Part shown: positions 25,662 through 34,800 of the stretch, piece after piece
Layout of the letters: every line of letters begins with the position of its first letter
Position numbering within the stretch: the first letter of the stretch is position 1
Source of the DNA: Hymenobacter rubidus
GTDB lineage: Bacteria; Bacteroidota; Bacteroidia; Cytophagales; Hymenobacteraceae
Length of the DNA stretch: 64,000 nucleotides
Direction: 5' to 3'
Assembly: GCF_016734815.1 (NCBI RefSeq)
Contig: NZ_JAERQF010000018.1
Coordinates: 1 to 64,000 of the forward strand
The notes under the pieces: model-generated
Told to the model about the DNA's origin: nothing
Database searches by the model: none
Seen by the model: the letters and a program-made list of their open reading frames with translations, nothing else
Translations under genes and position numbers: made by a program

Positions 25662-27452
25662 ATGCCCCGATTTTTTCTTTTCCTGTTGCTGGAGGCGCTG
25701 TGCCTGGGTGCCGGGCGGGTGGCAGCCCAGGGCCCGGCGCCCGGCGCGGCTGGCTCTTCGGCGTTGCTGGCCAACCTGTTCAATAACTACTGGGAGGACC
25801 GGGCACGGCTGTTTCCGCTGATGGCCACGGCGCAGGGCGATAACCGCTACAACGACCGGCTGCCCAACGACCAGACCCGCGCCTTCCGCCAGCAGCAGGC
25901 CCGCCTCTACCGCCGCTACCTCAACGACCTGCTGAACGTGGACCGTCCCCGTCTCTCGGCCGAAGACAAGCTCAGCTACGACATTTTCCAGTACGAAATG
26001 CGCAGCCGGCTCGACGGCCTGCGCCTGAACCAGTGGATGATGCCGTTTGCGCATTTCAACAGCTTGCCCGCTGCGCTGGGGCAGCTTGGCACGGGCACGG
26101 GCGCCCAGCCCTTCCGCACGGTGAAGGACTACGACAATTGGCTGGCGCGGGTGAGCCGGTTTCCGGTGTGGGCCGATTCGGCCATCGGCAACTTCCGGCA
26201 GGGCATGAAGGCCGCCGTGGTGCTGCCCCGCGTGCTGGTGCTGAAAATGGTGCCCCAGCTCCAGGCCCAGCTCACCGCCGATGCCACCAAAAGCCCGTTC
26301 TACGGCCCGGTGCGGCAGTTTCCGGCCAGCTTCTCGGAGGCCGACAGGGCCCGGCTAACCGCTGCCTACCAGCAAGCCATTCTCACCGACCTGGTGCCGA
26401 CGTACCGCAAGCTGGCCGACTTTCTGCAAACCGAATACTTGCCGCAGGCCCGCAGCAGCACCGGCCTGGGCGACGTGCCCGGCGGCGCCGATATGTACCG
26501 CTACGACGTGCGTCTGATGACGACCACCGACCGCGACCCCGATGCCCTTTACCAGACCGGGCTGGCCGAAGTGAAGCGCATTCGGGCCGCAATGGAGGGC
26601 GTGAAAAAGCAGGTTGGCTTCCGGGGCAGCCTGGCGGGCTTCTTCACCTACCTTGGCTCCAACCCGCGGTTTATGCCCTACCGGACGCCGGCCGAGGTGC
26701 TGAACGCCTTTCGCAGCATTCAGGCGCGCATCACGCCCAACCTGTCCAGGCTGTTTGGCCACGTGCCCAAGTCGCCGTTCGAGATTCGGCAGACGGAGGC
26801 CTTTCGGGCCGCCACGGCCCCGGCCGAGTACGACCGCGGCACGGCCGACGGCAGCCGGCCGGGCGTTTTTTTTGTCCCGATTAACGACGCGACCCGGTTC
26901 AATGTCACGTCCGGCATGGAGTCGCTCTTTGCCCACGAAGCCATTCCGGGCCACCACTACCAGTTGTCGTTGCAGCAGGAAAACACCGGCTTGCCCAAGT
27001 TCCGCCGCTTTGCCGCGTACCCGGCCTTCAGCGAGGGCTGGGCGCTGTACTGCGAAAGCCTGGGCAAGGAGCTGGGCCTCTACACCGACCCCTACCAGCG
27101 CATGGGCGCGCTGGGCGACGAGATGCACCGCGCCCTGCGCCTGGTGGTCGACGTGGGCCTGCACGCCAAAGGCCTGAGCCGCGAGCAGGCCATCGACTAT
27201 ATGATGGCCAACGAGCCTATCAGCGAGCCCGACGCCACGGCCGAAGTTGAGCGCTACCTGGCCTTGCCCGGCCAGGCGCTGGCCTACAAAACCGGCCAGC
27301 TCAAGATTCAGGAGCTGCGCACGCGCTACGCCAAGCAGCTGGGGCCACGGTTCAGCCTGCGGGCGTTTCACGACGAGCTGCTGGCCGGTGGTTCGATGCC
27401 CCTGGCCATTCTGGAACGGCACATGGACGCCTGGGCCGGACGCCAGCGGTAA
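25662..27452 (+). CDS. DUF885 family secreted protein, putative metallopeptidase (paralogue)
   Basis: A 596-aa tandem paralogue of the previous gene. Here the N-terminus is an ordinary Sec signal peptide (FFLFLLLEALCLGAGRVAAQ) with no lipobox cysteine, so this copy is expected free in the periplasm or secreted while the other is lipid-anchored. The metal-site motif HEAIPGHHYQ is at residues 425-434, and SEGWALYCESLGKELGLYTD follows. Length and layout match the first copy throughout. The pair arose by duplication, and repeat A3 now separates them. No own promoter is obvious, so transcription from the first gene is possible if A3 does not stop it. Confidence 0.87.
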   Translation: MPRFFLFLLLEALCLGAGRVAAQGPAPGAAGSSALLANLFNNYWEDRARLFPLMATAQGDNRYNDRLPNDQTRAFRQQQARLYRRYLNDLLNVDRPRLSAEDKLSYDIFQYEMRSRLDGLRLNQWMMPFAHFNSLPAALGQLGTGTGAQPFRTVKDYDNWLARVSRFPVWADSAIGNFRQGMKAAVVLPRVLVLKMVPQLQAQLTADATKSPFYGPVRQFPASFSEADRARLTAAYQQAILTDLVPTYRKLADFLQTEYLPQARSSTGLGDVPGGADMYRYDVRLMTTTDRDPDALYQTGLAEVKRIRAAMEGVKKQVGFRGSLAGFFTYLGSNPRFMPYRTPAEVLNAFRSIQARITPNLSRLFGHVPKSPFEIRQTEAFRAATAPAEYDRGTADGSRPGVFFVPINDATRFNVTSGMESLFAHEAIPGHHYQLSLQQENTGLPKFRRFAAYPAFSEGWALYCESLGKELGLYTDPYQRMGALGDEMHRALRLVVDVGLHAKGLSREQAIDYMMANEPISEPDATAEVERYLALPGQALAYKTGQLKIQELRTRYAKQLGPRFSLRAFHDELLAGGSMPLAILERHMDAWAGRQR

Positions 27453-27502
27453 GGCCCGGCGCCCGCAGGGAAAGAAGGCGGTTGGAACCGAAATTAACTC
27501 CC

Positions 27503-27510
27503 TACCTTGC
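27503..27510 (+). promoter_or_regulatory. Candidate promoter -7 element for the serine hydrolase gene
   Basis: TACCTTGC, 35 bp before the ATG at 27546. Confidence 0.35.
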
Positions 27511-27545
27511 TTCGCATTATTGGTTTTCGGGTAAAATTTCTTCCA

Positions 27546-29165
27546 ATGGTTCAATCCTGTGCTTCTCCCGCATTCCGCCCCGCTGGCCTGCTCTTGTGCT
27601 TTATTCTCTCCGCTGGTGTGAGTCGGGCCCAGACCGCCCCACCCGTCACCGCGCCGCTCGACGTAGCGGCCGTGGATGCCGTGGTGGCCCGCACCCTCAA
27701 AGGCTTCGACGTGCCGGGCATTGCGGTGGCCGTGGTGAAGGACGGGCAGGTGGTGATGGCCAAGGGCTACGGCGTGCGCTCGCTGGCCACCAAAGAGCCC
27801 ATGGACGCCAATACCCTCGTGGGCATTGCGTCCAATACCAAGGCCTTTACCACGGCGGCGCTGGGGCTGCTGGTGGACGAAGGCAAGCTGCGCTGGGACG
27901 ACAAGGTGACGGACTACATTCCGGAATTTCGGATGTACGACCCCTACGTGACGGCCGAGTTCACGGTGCGCGACCTGCTGTGCCACCGCAGCGGCCTGGG
28001 CCTGGGGGCCGGCGACCTGATGTTTTTTCCGGACTCGACGGACTTCACCATCAAGGACGTGATTCATAATCTGCGCTATTTCAAGCCCGTGTCGTCGTTT
28101 CGCAGCAAGTACGACTACGACAACAACCTGTACATCGTGGCGGGCGAAGTAGTGACCCGCATTGCGGGCCAGCCCTGGGCCGATTTTGTAGAAAACCGCC
28201 TGGTGAAACCCTTGGGCATGACGCGCACCGCGACCGACTTCACTCGCCTGCCCGACCCCACCAACGTCATCGACGGCCACGGCCTGGTAGATGGCAAAGT
28301 GCAGGTCATCCAGCGCGACCGGGGGACGGTTGCCGCGCCGTGCGGCGGCATGTACAGCAGCGTAAACGACCTGAGCAAGTGGGCTCTGATGCTGCTGGGC
28401 GGGCCGGGCGCCCCCGCGCCACTGCTCAAGCCCCGCACGCAGTGGGAGCTGTGGTCGCCGCAGACTATCACCCCGCTGGGCCCCGGCCCTACCCCTTACA
28501 ATACCCACTTCGCAGCCTACGGCCTGGGCTGGGTACTGAACGATGCGCGGGGCTACAAAGTAGTATCGCACACCGGCGGCCAGATAGGCATGGTGACCAA
28601 GGTACAGCTGGTGCCCGAACTACACCTGGGCATCATCGTGCTCACCAACCAGGAAGATGGGTTGGCGTTCACGGCCGTTTCATCTGTTATTCTCGACCAT
28701 TACCTGGGCGTGACGGGCCTCGACCGGGTGCAGCAGATGCTTGGCTACCGCCAAGCGGCTAATGGCCAGTCCAACAAAGTACTGACCGACGCCTGGAAGC
28801 AGGTGGCCGCAGCCCAGAAAGCCGCGCCTAAAAAGCCCGATTACAGCGCCTACGTGGGCCGCTACCACGACGCCTGGCTGGGCGACGTGAACGTGTACCA
28901 GCAGGCCCACCAGCTGTGGCTGCGGGCCGTGCGCGCCCCGCGCCTGGTGGGCCAGGTGCTGCCCTACCGCGGCAACACGTTTGCGGTGCGCTGGAAGGCG
29001 CGCAGCTTAAACGCCGACGCCTTTGCCACGTTCATCCTCGATGACCAGGGCCGCGCTTCGGGCCTGAAGATGAAGCCTATTTCGCCCGCTACCGACTTCA
29101 GCTACGATTTTCAGGACCTCGACCTGAAACGGGTGGAAGAGCCCGCAACGGGCGCCGGCCAGTAA
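27546..29165 (+). CDS. Secreted serine hydrolase (beta-lactamase family, class C-like)
   Basis: A 539-aa protein with a signal peptide (LLLCFILSAGVSRAQ). The beta-lactamase/D-alanyl-D-alanine peptidase fold is clear: VGIASNTKAFTT (SxxK, Ser96 and Lys99), YDYDNNLY (YxN near 191) and VSHTGGQIGM (HTG box, about residue 340). A C-terminal beta-domain of the DUF3471 type follows (YVGRYHDAWLGDVNVYQ, about 435-530). Such proteins are esterases or peptidases rather than true antibiotic-destroying lactamases; the substrate is not predictable. ATG at 27546 is preferred over 27507 because the signal peptide then starts correctly and the promoter-like site lies upstream. Confidence 0.88.
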   Translation: MVQSCASPAFRPAGLLLCFILSAGVSRAQTAPPVTAPLDVAAVDAVVARTLKGFDVPGIAVAVVKDGQVVMAKGYGVRSLATKEPMDANTLVGIASNTKAFTTAALGLLVDEGKLRWDDKVTDYIPEFRMYDPYVTAEFTVRDLLCHRSGLGLGAGDLMFFPDSTDFTIKDVIHNLRYFKPVSSFRSKYDYDNNLYIVAGEVVTRIAGQPWADFVENRLVKPLGMTRTATDFTRLPDPTNVIDGHGLVDGKVQVIQRDRGTVAAPCGGMYSSVNDLSKWALMLLGGPGAPAPLLKPRTQWELWSPQTITPLGPGPTPYNTHFAAYGLGWVLNDARGYKVVSHTGGQIGMVTKVQLVPELHLGIIVLTNQEDGLAFTAVSSVILDHYLGVTGLDRVQQMLGYRQAANGQSNKVLTDAWKQVAAAQKAAPKKPDYSAYVGRYHDAWLGDVNVYQQAHQLWLRAVRAPRLVGQVLPYRGNTFAVRWKARSLNADAFATFILDDQGRASGLKMKPISPATDFSYDFQDLDLKRVEEPATGAGQ

Positions 29166-29169
29166 CCCT

Positions 29170-29350
29170 CAATCAGCGCGCAGCCAAGCATCTGGCGTGC
29201 CACCACTACAGCGGTTTCGGAGTCGGCATCCAGGCGCTGGAAGTAGCGCGAACTGCAAAGTTCGCGCTACGGTACCCCGACTCCGAAACCGCTCTAACTA
29301 TTGATTACTGTCTCAAGCGAGGTGCTTGGCTGCGCGCTGCATGACGTTCT
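29170..29350. repeat. A-family repeat (A4) interrupted by a B-family repeat
   Basis: The A arms are AGCGCGCAGCCAAGCATCT (29175-29193) and GGTGCTTGGCTGCGCGCTGC with ATGACGTTCT (29321-29350). A complete B element lies between them, so this is a nested insertion. The outermost left A arm has been lost. Confidence 0.85.
29211..29292. repeat. B-family palindromic repeat, copy B2 (nested)
   Basis: GCGGTTTCGGAGTCGGCATC opens and CCCCGACTCCGAAACCGC closes; inside, GTAGCGCGAACTGCAAAGTT continues into CGCGCTAC. The 82-bp palindrome sits in the loop of A4. Confidence 0.9.
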
Positions 29351-29368
29351 GCTTTTTGTTCAAACACC

Positions 29369-29376
29369 TACCTTCG
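29369..29376 (+). promoter_or_regulatory. Candidate promoter -7 element for the M3 peptidase gene
   Basis: TACCTTCG, 34 bp before the ATG at 29411. Confidence 0.35.
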
Positions 29377-29410
29377 CCGACAATTCACGTTTCTGATTTC
29401 AATTCCCACT

Positions 29411-31675
29411 ATGTCACTTTCTTCTCGTGCCTCGCGGCCGGCTGGTTTTCTGGCCGTACTCGGCCTGACTCTCGCCCTGCTTCCCACCCCCGGTATGGCC
29501 CAAACGACTGCCTCCACCGCGCCTACTGCGGCCCGCGCCGACCAGTTGCCGCTACTGGCGCCCTGGGGCGGCCCGCACGGCGGCGTGCCGGCGTTTGATA
29601 AAATCAAAGTGGCCGACTTTAAGCCCGCGCTGGAAACGGCCATGGCCGAGAATCTGGCCGAAATCAACGCCATTGCCAGCAACCCGGCGGCGCCCACCTT
29701 TGAAAACACCATCGTGGCCATGGAACGCAGCGGCCGCACCCTCGACCGCGTACAGGCTGCCTACGGCGTGTGGAGCAGCACGCTGAACGACAAAGCTTTC
29801 GGCGCCGTGGAAACCGAAATGGCGCCTAAACTAGCCGCTTTCTCTGACCAGATTACCCAAAACGCGGCCCTATTCAAGCGCATCGAGGCGGTGTATAACT
29901 CGCCGGCTACCAAGAAGCTGACGGCCGAGCAGCAACGCCTGGTCGAGGTTGATTACAAGCAGTTTGTGCGCTCCGGCGCCAAGCTCGGGCCCACGGCCAA
30001 GGCCCAGCTTTCGCAAATCAACCAGCAGCTGGCGGGGCTCTTCACCAACTTCTCGCAGAATGTGCTGGCCGACGAGGCCGACTCGGTGCTGGTGCTGAAA
30101 ACCGATAAGGACCTGGGCGGACTGCCGGCTTCGCTGCGCGAGTCGGCCAAAGCCACGGCCGGCACCCGCAAGATTGCGGCGGCGGGCGTCATCACCAACA
30201 CCCGCTCCAGCATCGACCCGTTTCTGACCTACTCCGACCAGCGCCAGCTGCGCGAAAAGGCCTGGCGGATGTTCACCAACCGCGGCGATAACGGCGGCAA
30301 GCACGACAACAACGCCATTATTACCCAGATTTTGCAGCTGCGGGCCGAGCGGGCCAAGCTGCTGGGCTACCCCACCCACGCCCACCTGCGCCTCGACAAC
30401 ACCATGGCCAAAACGCCCGAAGCCGCCATGCAGCTCATGGAGCAGGTGTGGAAGCCCGCCGTGGCCCGCGTGCACGAGGAAGTGGCCGACATGCTGGCCC
30501 TGGCCCAAAAGGAAGGTGCTCCGGCCGGCTTCAAAATTGAGCCCTGGGACTACCGCTACTACGCCGAGAAGGTGCGCAAGGCCCGCTACGACCTCGACCA
30601 GAACGAGGTGAAGCAGTACCTGCAGCTCGACAAAATGCGCGAAGGCATGTTCTGGGTAGCCGGCGAGCTGTTCAACTTCGCCTTCGTGCCCGTTACGGAC
30701 GTGCCCGTGTACCACCCCGACGTGAAGGTGTGGCAGGTGAACGATAAAACCACCGGCAAGCAAATTGGGCTCTGGTACTTCGACCCCTACGCCCGGCCCG
30801 GTAAAAACTCCGGCGCCTGGATGAATGCCTACCGCAACCAGGAGCGCATGGACGGCAAGCCGGTGACGACCATTGTGTCCAACAACTCCAACTTTGTGAA
30901 GGGCAAGGAGGGCGAGCCCGTGCTCATTTCCTGGACCGATGCCACCACGCTGTTCCACGAGTTTGGCCACGCCCTGCACGGGCTGTCGAGCAACGTGACC
31001 TACCCCACGCTGTCGGGCACCAACGTGGTGCGCGACTACGTGGAATTCCCCTCGCAGCTGCTCGAAAACTGGCTGCCGACGCCGGAAGTGCTCAACCGTT
31101 TTGCGCTGCACTACCAAACCGGCAAGCCCATTCCAGCCGCGCTGGTCGAGCGCATCAACAAGGCCAGCACCTTCAACCAGGGCTTTGAAACGGTGGAATT
31201 CCTGGCCAGCGCCCTCGTCGACATGAAGCTGCACCTGGCCGGGGCGCAGAAAATTGACCCCGATAAGTTTGAGCGCGAAACCCTGGCCCAGCTGGGCATG
31301 CCGCACGAAATTGTGATGCGCCACCGCACGCCGCAGTTCTCGCACGTTTTCTCTTCGGATGGCTATTCGGCGGGCTACTACTCCTACCTGTGGTCGGTGG
31401 TGCTGGCGGCCGATGCCTTCAGCGCCTTCACCGAGGCCGGCGGGCCCTACGACAAGGCCGTGGCCGCCCGCCTGCGCCAGCACGTCTTCACGGTGGGCAA
31501 CACCGTGGACCCGGCGGCCGGCTACCGCGCCTTCCGCGGCCGCGACCCCAAAATTGACGCCTTGATGAAGCACCGTGGCTTCCCACTGGCGGCGGCTAAG
31601 CCAGCTGGTAAACCCACACCCGCGAAGGCTCCGGCCACCAAGCCCAAAAGCGCCACCCCGGCAAAACGGAGCTAG
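29411..31675 (+). CDS. dcp: M3 family metallopeptidase (peptidyl-dipeptidase Dcp-like)
   Basis: A zinc peptidase that removes dipeptides or cuts short peptides, 754 aa. A signal peptide (FLAVLGLTLALLPTPGMAQ) suggests a periplasmic site, as for many Bacteroidota Dcp proteins. The zinc motif HEFGH is at residues 516-520 in TTLFHEFGHALHG; further family marks are WGGPHGGVPAFDKI at the start and SDGYSAGYYSYLWSVVLAAD near the C-terminus. After about residue 720 there is an Ala/Pro/Lys-rich tail. Length is somewhat above that of E. coli Dcp because of the signal and the tail. A terminator follows at 31775. Confidence 0.93.
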   Translation: MSLSSRASRPAGFLAVLGLTLALLPTPGMAQTTASTAPTAARADQLPLLAPWGGPHGGVPAFDKIKVADFKPALETAMAENLAEINAIASNPAAPTFENTIVAMERSGRTLDRVQAAYGVWSSTLNDKAFGAVETEMAPKLAAFSDQITQNAALFKRIEAVYNSPATKKLTAEQQRLVEVDYKQFVRSGAKLGPTAKAQLSQINQQLAGLFTNFSQNVLADEADSVLVLKTDKDLGGLPASLRESAKATAGTRKIAAAGVITNTRSSIDPFLTYSDQRQLREKAWRMFTNRGDNGGKHDNNAIITQILQLRAERAKLLGYPTHAHLRLDNTMAKTPEAAMQLMEQVWKPAVARVHEEVADMLALAQKEGAPAGFKIEPWDYRYYAEKVRKARYDLDQNEVKQYLQLDKMREGMFWVAGELFNFAFVPVTDVPVYHPDVKVWQVNDKTTGKQIGLWYFDPYARPGKNSGAWMNAYRNQERMDGKPVTTIVSNNSNFVKGKEGEPVLISWTDATTLFHEFGHALHGLSSNVTYPTLSGTNVVRDYVEFPSQLLENWLPTPEVLNRFALHYQTGKPIPAALVERINKASTFNQGFETVEFLASALVDMKLHLAGAQKIDPDKFERETLAQLGMPHEIVMRHRTPQFSHVFSSDGYSAGYYSYLWSVVLAADAFSAFTEAGGPYDKAVAARLRQHVFTVGNTVDPAAGYRAFRGRDPKIDALMKHRGFPLAAAKPAGKPTPAKAPATKPKSATPAKRS

Positions 31676-31680
31676 GTTAG

Positions 31681-31755
31681 GTCGGTATCCAGTAGCGCGA
31701 ACTGTGTAGTTCGCGCTACTTCCAGCGCCTGTATACCAACTCCGAAACTGCTTTA
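31681..31755. repeat. B-family repeat, copy B3
   Basis: GTCGGTATCCAGTAGCGCGA with ACTGTGTAGTTCGCGCTACT is followed by the closing arm CCAACTCCGAAACTGCTTTA. The opening GCGGTTTCGGA arm is missing, so the copy is partial. It lies 5 bp after the dcp stop codon. Confidence 0.8.
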
Positions 31756-31774
31756 GGTTGGATTTCGGCAATCC

Positions 31775-31818
31775 AAAAGGCTATTTCCCGCAGTGTTCGC
31801 AGTGGGAAATAGCCTTTT
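31775..31818. terminator. Intrinsic terminator after dcp
   Basis: AAAAGGCTATTTCCC pairs exactly with GGGAAATAGCCTTTT around GCAGTGTTCGCAGT; T-rich ends on both strands. Confidence 0.85.
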
Positions 31819-31895
31819 CATTTTAGCTTAAACGGCACAACGATGCTTGGGCAGCCCGGTAGCGGTAAATCCTTTTGTTTTTGCAGCCTTGAGTT

Positions 31896-33215
31896 ATGCG
31901 TATTTCCTTTTTGGTGTCCGTGTTCATTTACTTGCTAAGCCTGAGCACGCCGCAACGGGCGCGGGCGCAGGGCCAGGCTTCCGGACCCAAGGCCGGTGGC
32001 AGCTGGGCCGCGCTTGCGGCCGAAGCAGCCCGCGTGGGCAAGCCGGCCTGGCGGCCCATGCTGGCCTACGTGGCCGCTCTGCACCAGCGCGCCACCCACT
32101 CCGCCGCCCCGCCCTTCGAGTACGAGTGGGAAGACCTGGGCCCCGGCTACGTGTACGGCAACGCTTTCGGGCACTGGGACGTGGTGCACGAAATCATCGA
32201 CGTGCTGCCCGCTTACCCCGAGCATGCCCTGCACCAGCTGCTGAACGACATCAAAAACCAGGAGGCCACGGGGCTGCTGCCGGGTTCCATCTACATGCCC
32301 GGCGGGCTGGCCCGGCACGACTCGGTGTACTGGAACCACAACACCCAGGGCCACCCGCCGCTGTGGCCTGTGGCCGTGCAGGACTACGTGCGCCAGACGG
32401 GCGACAGTGCCATCATCGGGCAGTTTTATACCCCGCTCATTCGGCAGATTACCTGGTTTGAAAACAACCGTAAGGCCGCGAACGGTGGCTTTTTCTACAA
32501 CGACATTCTGCTGAAAAAGTGGGAAAGCGGGGTTGATGAGGGCATTCGGTTTGATGAGGTGGCCAAGGGCGCCCTGGCCTGCGTCGACGCCACCAGCCAC
32601 GTTTACCAGCTCTACCGCGTGGCCGCGCAGTGGGCGCGCCGGCTGGGGCTGGACGCAACGTATTACACCCAGCGCGCCGCCGAGCTGCGGACTTATATTC
32701 AGACCCAGCTGTATGTGCCGGCCGATGGCATGTTCTACGACAGCTGGGCCGTGCAGAATGCCGCGCTGCGCAACCTGCCCTTCGAAAGCATGTGGCCCCT
32801 GGTGACGGGCGCGGCCACCCCGGAGCAGGCCAACCGCTACATCGACAGCTACCTGGCCAACCCCCAGGTGTTTCTCACCGAGCACCCCGTGGCTACCGTG
32901 GGCCGCCGCGACCCCAAGTTTGAGCTGCGCATGTGGCGCGGCCCGGCCTGGAACAGCATGGCCTACTGGGCCGCCCGCGCCTGCCTGAACTACGGCCGCC
33001 GCGACGCCGCCCGTCTCATTCTGGAAAAAGCGCTGGACGATTCCGCCAAGCAGTTCCGCCGCACGGGCACCATCTGGGAGTTTTACCACCCGCTGGGCGG
33101 CCACCCCGAAGACTTACAGCGCAAGCCCAGCAGCAAATACAACGTGCCCTGCCGCGACTACCTCGGCCACAACCCTTTGCTGGCCATGGCCCGGCTCTAC
33201 GATTCGCTGCGTTAG
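31896..33215 (+). CDS. Trehalase/GH63/MGH1-like glycosidase, secreted
   Basis: A 439-aa enzyme with an (alpha/alpha)6-barrel of the GH37/GH63/mannosylglycerate-hydrolase type. The signal peptide is MRISFLVSVFIYLLSLSTP ending at ARAQ. Family marks are YVYGNAFGHWDVVHEIIDVL, WNHNTQGHPPLWPVAVQDY, KWESGVDEGIRFDE, MWRGPAWNSMAYWAA and GTIWEFYHPLGGHPEDLQRK. Substrate could be trehalose, an alpha-glucoside or a mannosyl- or glucosylglycerate; the sequence does not settle this. It starts 77 bp after the dcp terminator and is followed by the M28 peptidase with a 55-bp gap. Confidence 0.82.
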   Translation: MRISFLVSVFIYLLSLSTPQRARAQGQASGPKAGGSWAALAAEAARVGKPAWRPMLAYVAALHQRATHSAAPPFEYEWEDLGPGYVYGNAFGHWDVVHEIIDVLPAYPEHALHQLLNDIKNQEATGLLPGSIYMPGGLARHDSVYWNHNTQGHPPLWPVAVQDYVRQTGDSAIIGQFYTPLIRQITWFENNRKAANGGFFYNDILLKKWESGVDEGIRFDEVAKGALACVDATSHVYQLYRVAAQWARRLGLDATYYTQRAAELRTYIQTQLYVPADGMFYDSWAVQNAALRNLPFESMWPLVTGAATPEQANRYIDSYLANPQVFLTEHPVATVGRRDPKFELRMWRGPAWNSMAYWAARACLNYGRRDAARLILEKALDDSAKQFRRTGTIWEFYHPLGGHPEDLQRKPSSKYNVPCRDYLGHNPLLAMARLYDSLR

Positions 33216-33270
33216 CCCGGCCGTGGAAGCAAAGATGAAACCTCTGCCCTCGTTTCCGAGTCTTACCCAC

Positions 33271-34770
33271 ATGAAGCATTTATTCCTTGCTGCCGGACTG
33301 CTGGCCGCCCTCAACCTGGCCCCGCTGGGCGCTACAGCCCAGAAAAAGCCCGCTACAAAATCCGCTACCCAAAGCGGCAACGCGCAAAGCGCCATCAAAG
33401 AAGCCGACATTAAGCGCGACTTGTTTGCCCTGGCCGCTGACCATTACCGAGGCCGCGAGGCGGGCACACTCGACGAGCTGAAAGCTTCCGTGTGGCTGGC
33501 CGACCAGATTCGGGCCATTGGCCTGCAGCCGGCCGGCGACGACGGCACTTACTTCCAGTGGTTCAACCTCCAGCGCACGCGCCTGGCCAAAACCAGCACG
33601 CTGCGCATTGGCACGCACCAGCTCAAGCTGAACGAGGACGGCGTGGTGACGGCCCCCACCAACGCCACCGTGAACGCGCCGCTGGTGTATGTGGGCAGCG
33701 GCTCGGCCGCCGAGCTGGCGAAAGTGGACGTGAAGGGCAAGGCGGTAGCCGTGCAGATTTCGGGCGCGCCAACGGACGGCATCAGCTACCGGCGCTACGT
33801 GTTTGGCAAGTTCGGCGGGCAGGCGGGCGAGTTGGTGAAGGCCGGCGCGGTGGCGGTGGTGTTTATTTCGGATGCGCCTTCGCAGGCCTTGTACGACCAC
33901 TGGAGCCACATTTACGAGCGGGGCCGCTACAGCCTGCCCGGCGCCGCCAGTACCAAAGTGGTGAGCACGCCGCCGGTGGTGTGGCTGCCCGCTAGCGCCG
34001 CCGCTTGGGTGCAGCAAGCCGGCCAGCAGCTCACCGCCGAGCTGAAGGTGGAAAGCTTCCAGTACCCGTCGGTGAACATTGTGGCCAAAGTGCCCGGCAC
34101 CGATGCCCAGCTGAAAAAGGAAAACGTGCTGTTCAGCACCCACCAGGACCACGACGGCGTGCGCGCCCCCGTGGCCGGCGACTCCATCTACAACGGCGCC
34201 GACGACAACGCCACCGGCTGCGCGGCCCTGCTGGCCATCATGCGGGCATTTAAGCAGCAGCCGGCCCGGCGCTCGGCCCTGTTTGTGTACCACGGCGCCG
34301 AGGAGCGGGGCCTGATTGGCTCGACCTACTACGCCACCACGCCTACCGTGCCCCGCGAGTCCATCGTGGCGGTGCTGAACGCCGAGATGATGGGCCGCAA
34401 CGCCCCCGACAGCGCCGCCCTGCTGGGCTCGACGCCGCCCCACCTCAACTCGTCGGACCTCGTGAAAACCGCCCTGGCCGCCAACCAGGCCGGCCCCAAA
34501 TTCAAGCTCGATACCGAGTGGGACAAGGCCACGCACCCCGAGGGCTGGTACTTTCGCTCCGACCACCTGCCCTACGCCCGCCTCGGCATTCCGGCCGTGA
34601 TGTACACCTCGCTGCTGCACGCCGACTACCACACCCCGCGCGACGAGGCCAGCCGCATCGACTACGCCAAGCTTACGCGCATGACCACCTGGATGTACCT
34701 CACGGGCTGGGCCGTGGCCAACCGCACGGCGCCCCCCGCCCGCGAGCCCGGCTTCAAGCTGGAACGGTAA
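33271..34770 (+). CDS. M28 family zinc peptidase with PA-like insert
   Basis: A secreted aminopeptidase-type enzyme, 499 aa; signal peptide MKHLFLAAGLLAALNLAPLG ending at ATAQ. The ATG at 33271 is chosen; 16 residues further upstream do not look like protein. The co-catalytic zinc site is complete: STHQDHDGV (His/Asp region), NGADDNATGC (bridging Asp), HGAEERGLIGS (Glu-Glu) and LNAEMMGRN, with the last His in LHADYHTPRDE. Between residues about 130 and 240 lies a PA-like segment (VKGKAVAVQISGAP) often seen in these enzymes. DoxX follows after 30 bp and a flavin reductase after that. Confidence 0.92.
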   Translation: MKHLFLAAGLLAALNLAPLGATAQKKPATKSATQSGNAQSAIKEADIKRDLFALAADHYRGREAGTLDELKASVWLADQIRAIGLQPAGDDGTYFQWFNLQRTRLAKTSTLRIGTHQLKLNEDGVVTAPTNATVNAPLVYVGSGSAAELAKVDVKGKAVAVQISGAPTDGISYRRYVFGKFGGQAGELVKAGAVAVVFISDAPSQALYDHWSHIYERGRYSLPGAASTKVVSTPPVVWLPASAAAWVQQAGQQLTAELKVESFQYPSVNIVAKVPGTDAQLKKENVLFSTHQDHDGVRAPVAGDSIYNGADDNATGCAALLAIMRAFKQQPARRSALFVYHGAEERGLIGSTYYATTPTVPRESIVAVLNAEMMGRNAPDSAALLGSTPPHLNSSDLVKTALAANQAGPKFKLDTEWDKATHPEGWYFRSDHLPYARLGIPAVMYTSLLHADYHTPRDEASRIDYAKLTRMTTWMYLTGWAVANRTAPPAREPGFKLER

Positions 34771-34800
34771 CGCCCACCCGGCCGCACCGTATAGCCGGGC

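Noticed and set aside
26355-28571. A 738-codon minus-strand frame opposite the second DUF885 and the serine hydrolase
   Set aside because: It crosses two well-supported genes and the gap between them; composition is typical of antisense of GC-rich genes.
27546-29165. A true antibiotic beta-lactamase
   Set aside because: The SxxK/YxN/HTG pattern with a DUF3471 tail fits the large class C-like esterase/peptidase group; resistance cannot be inferred.
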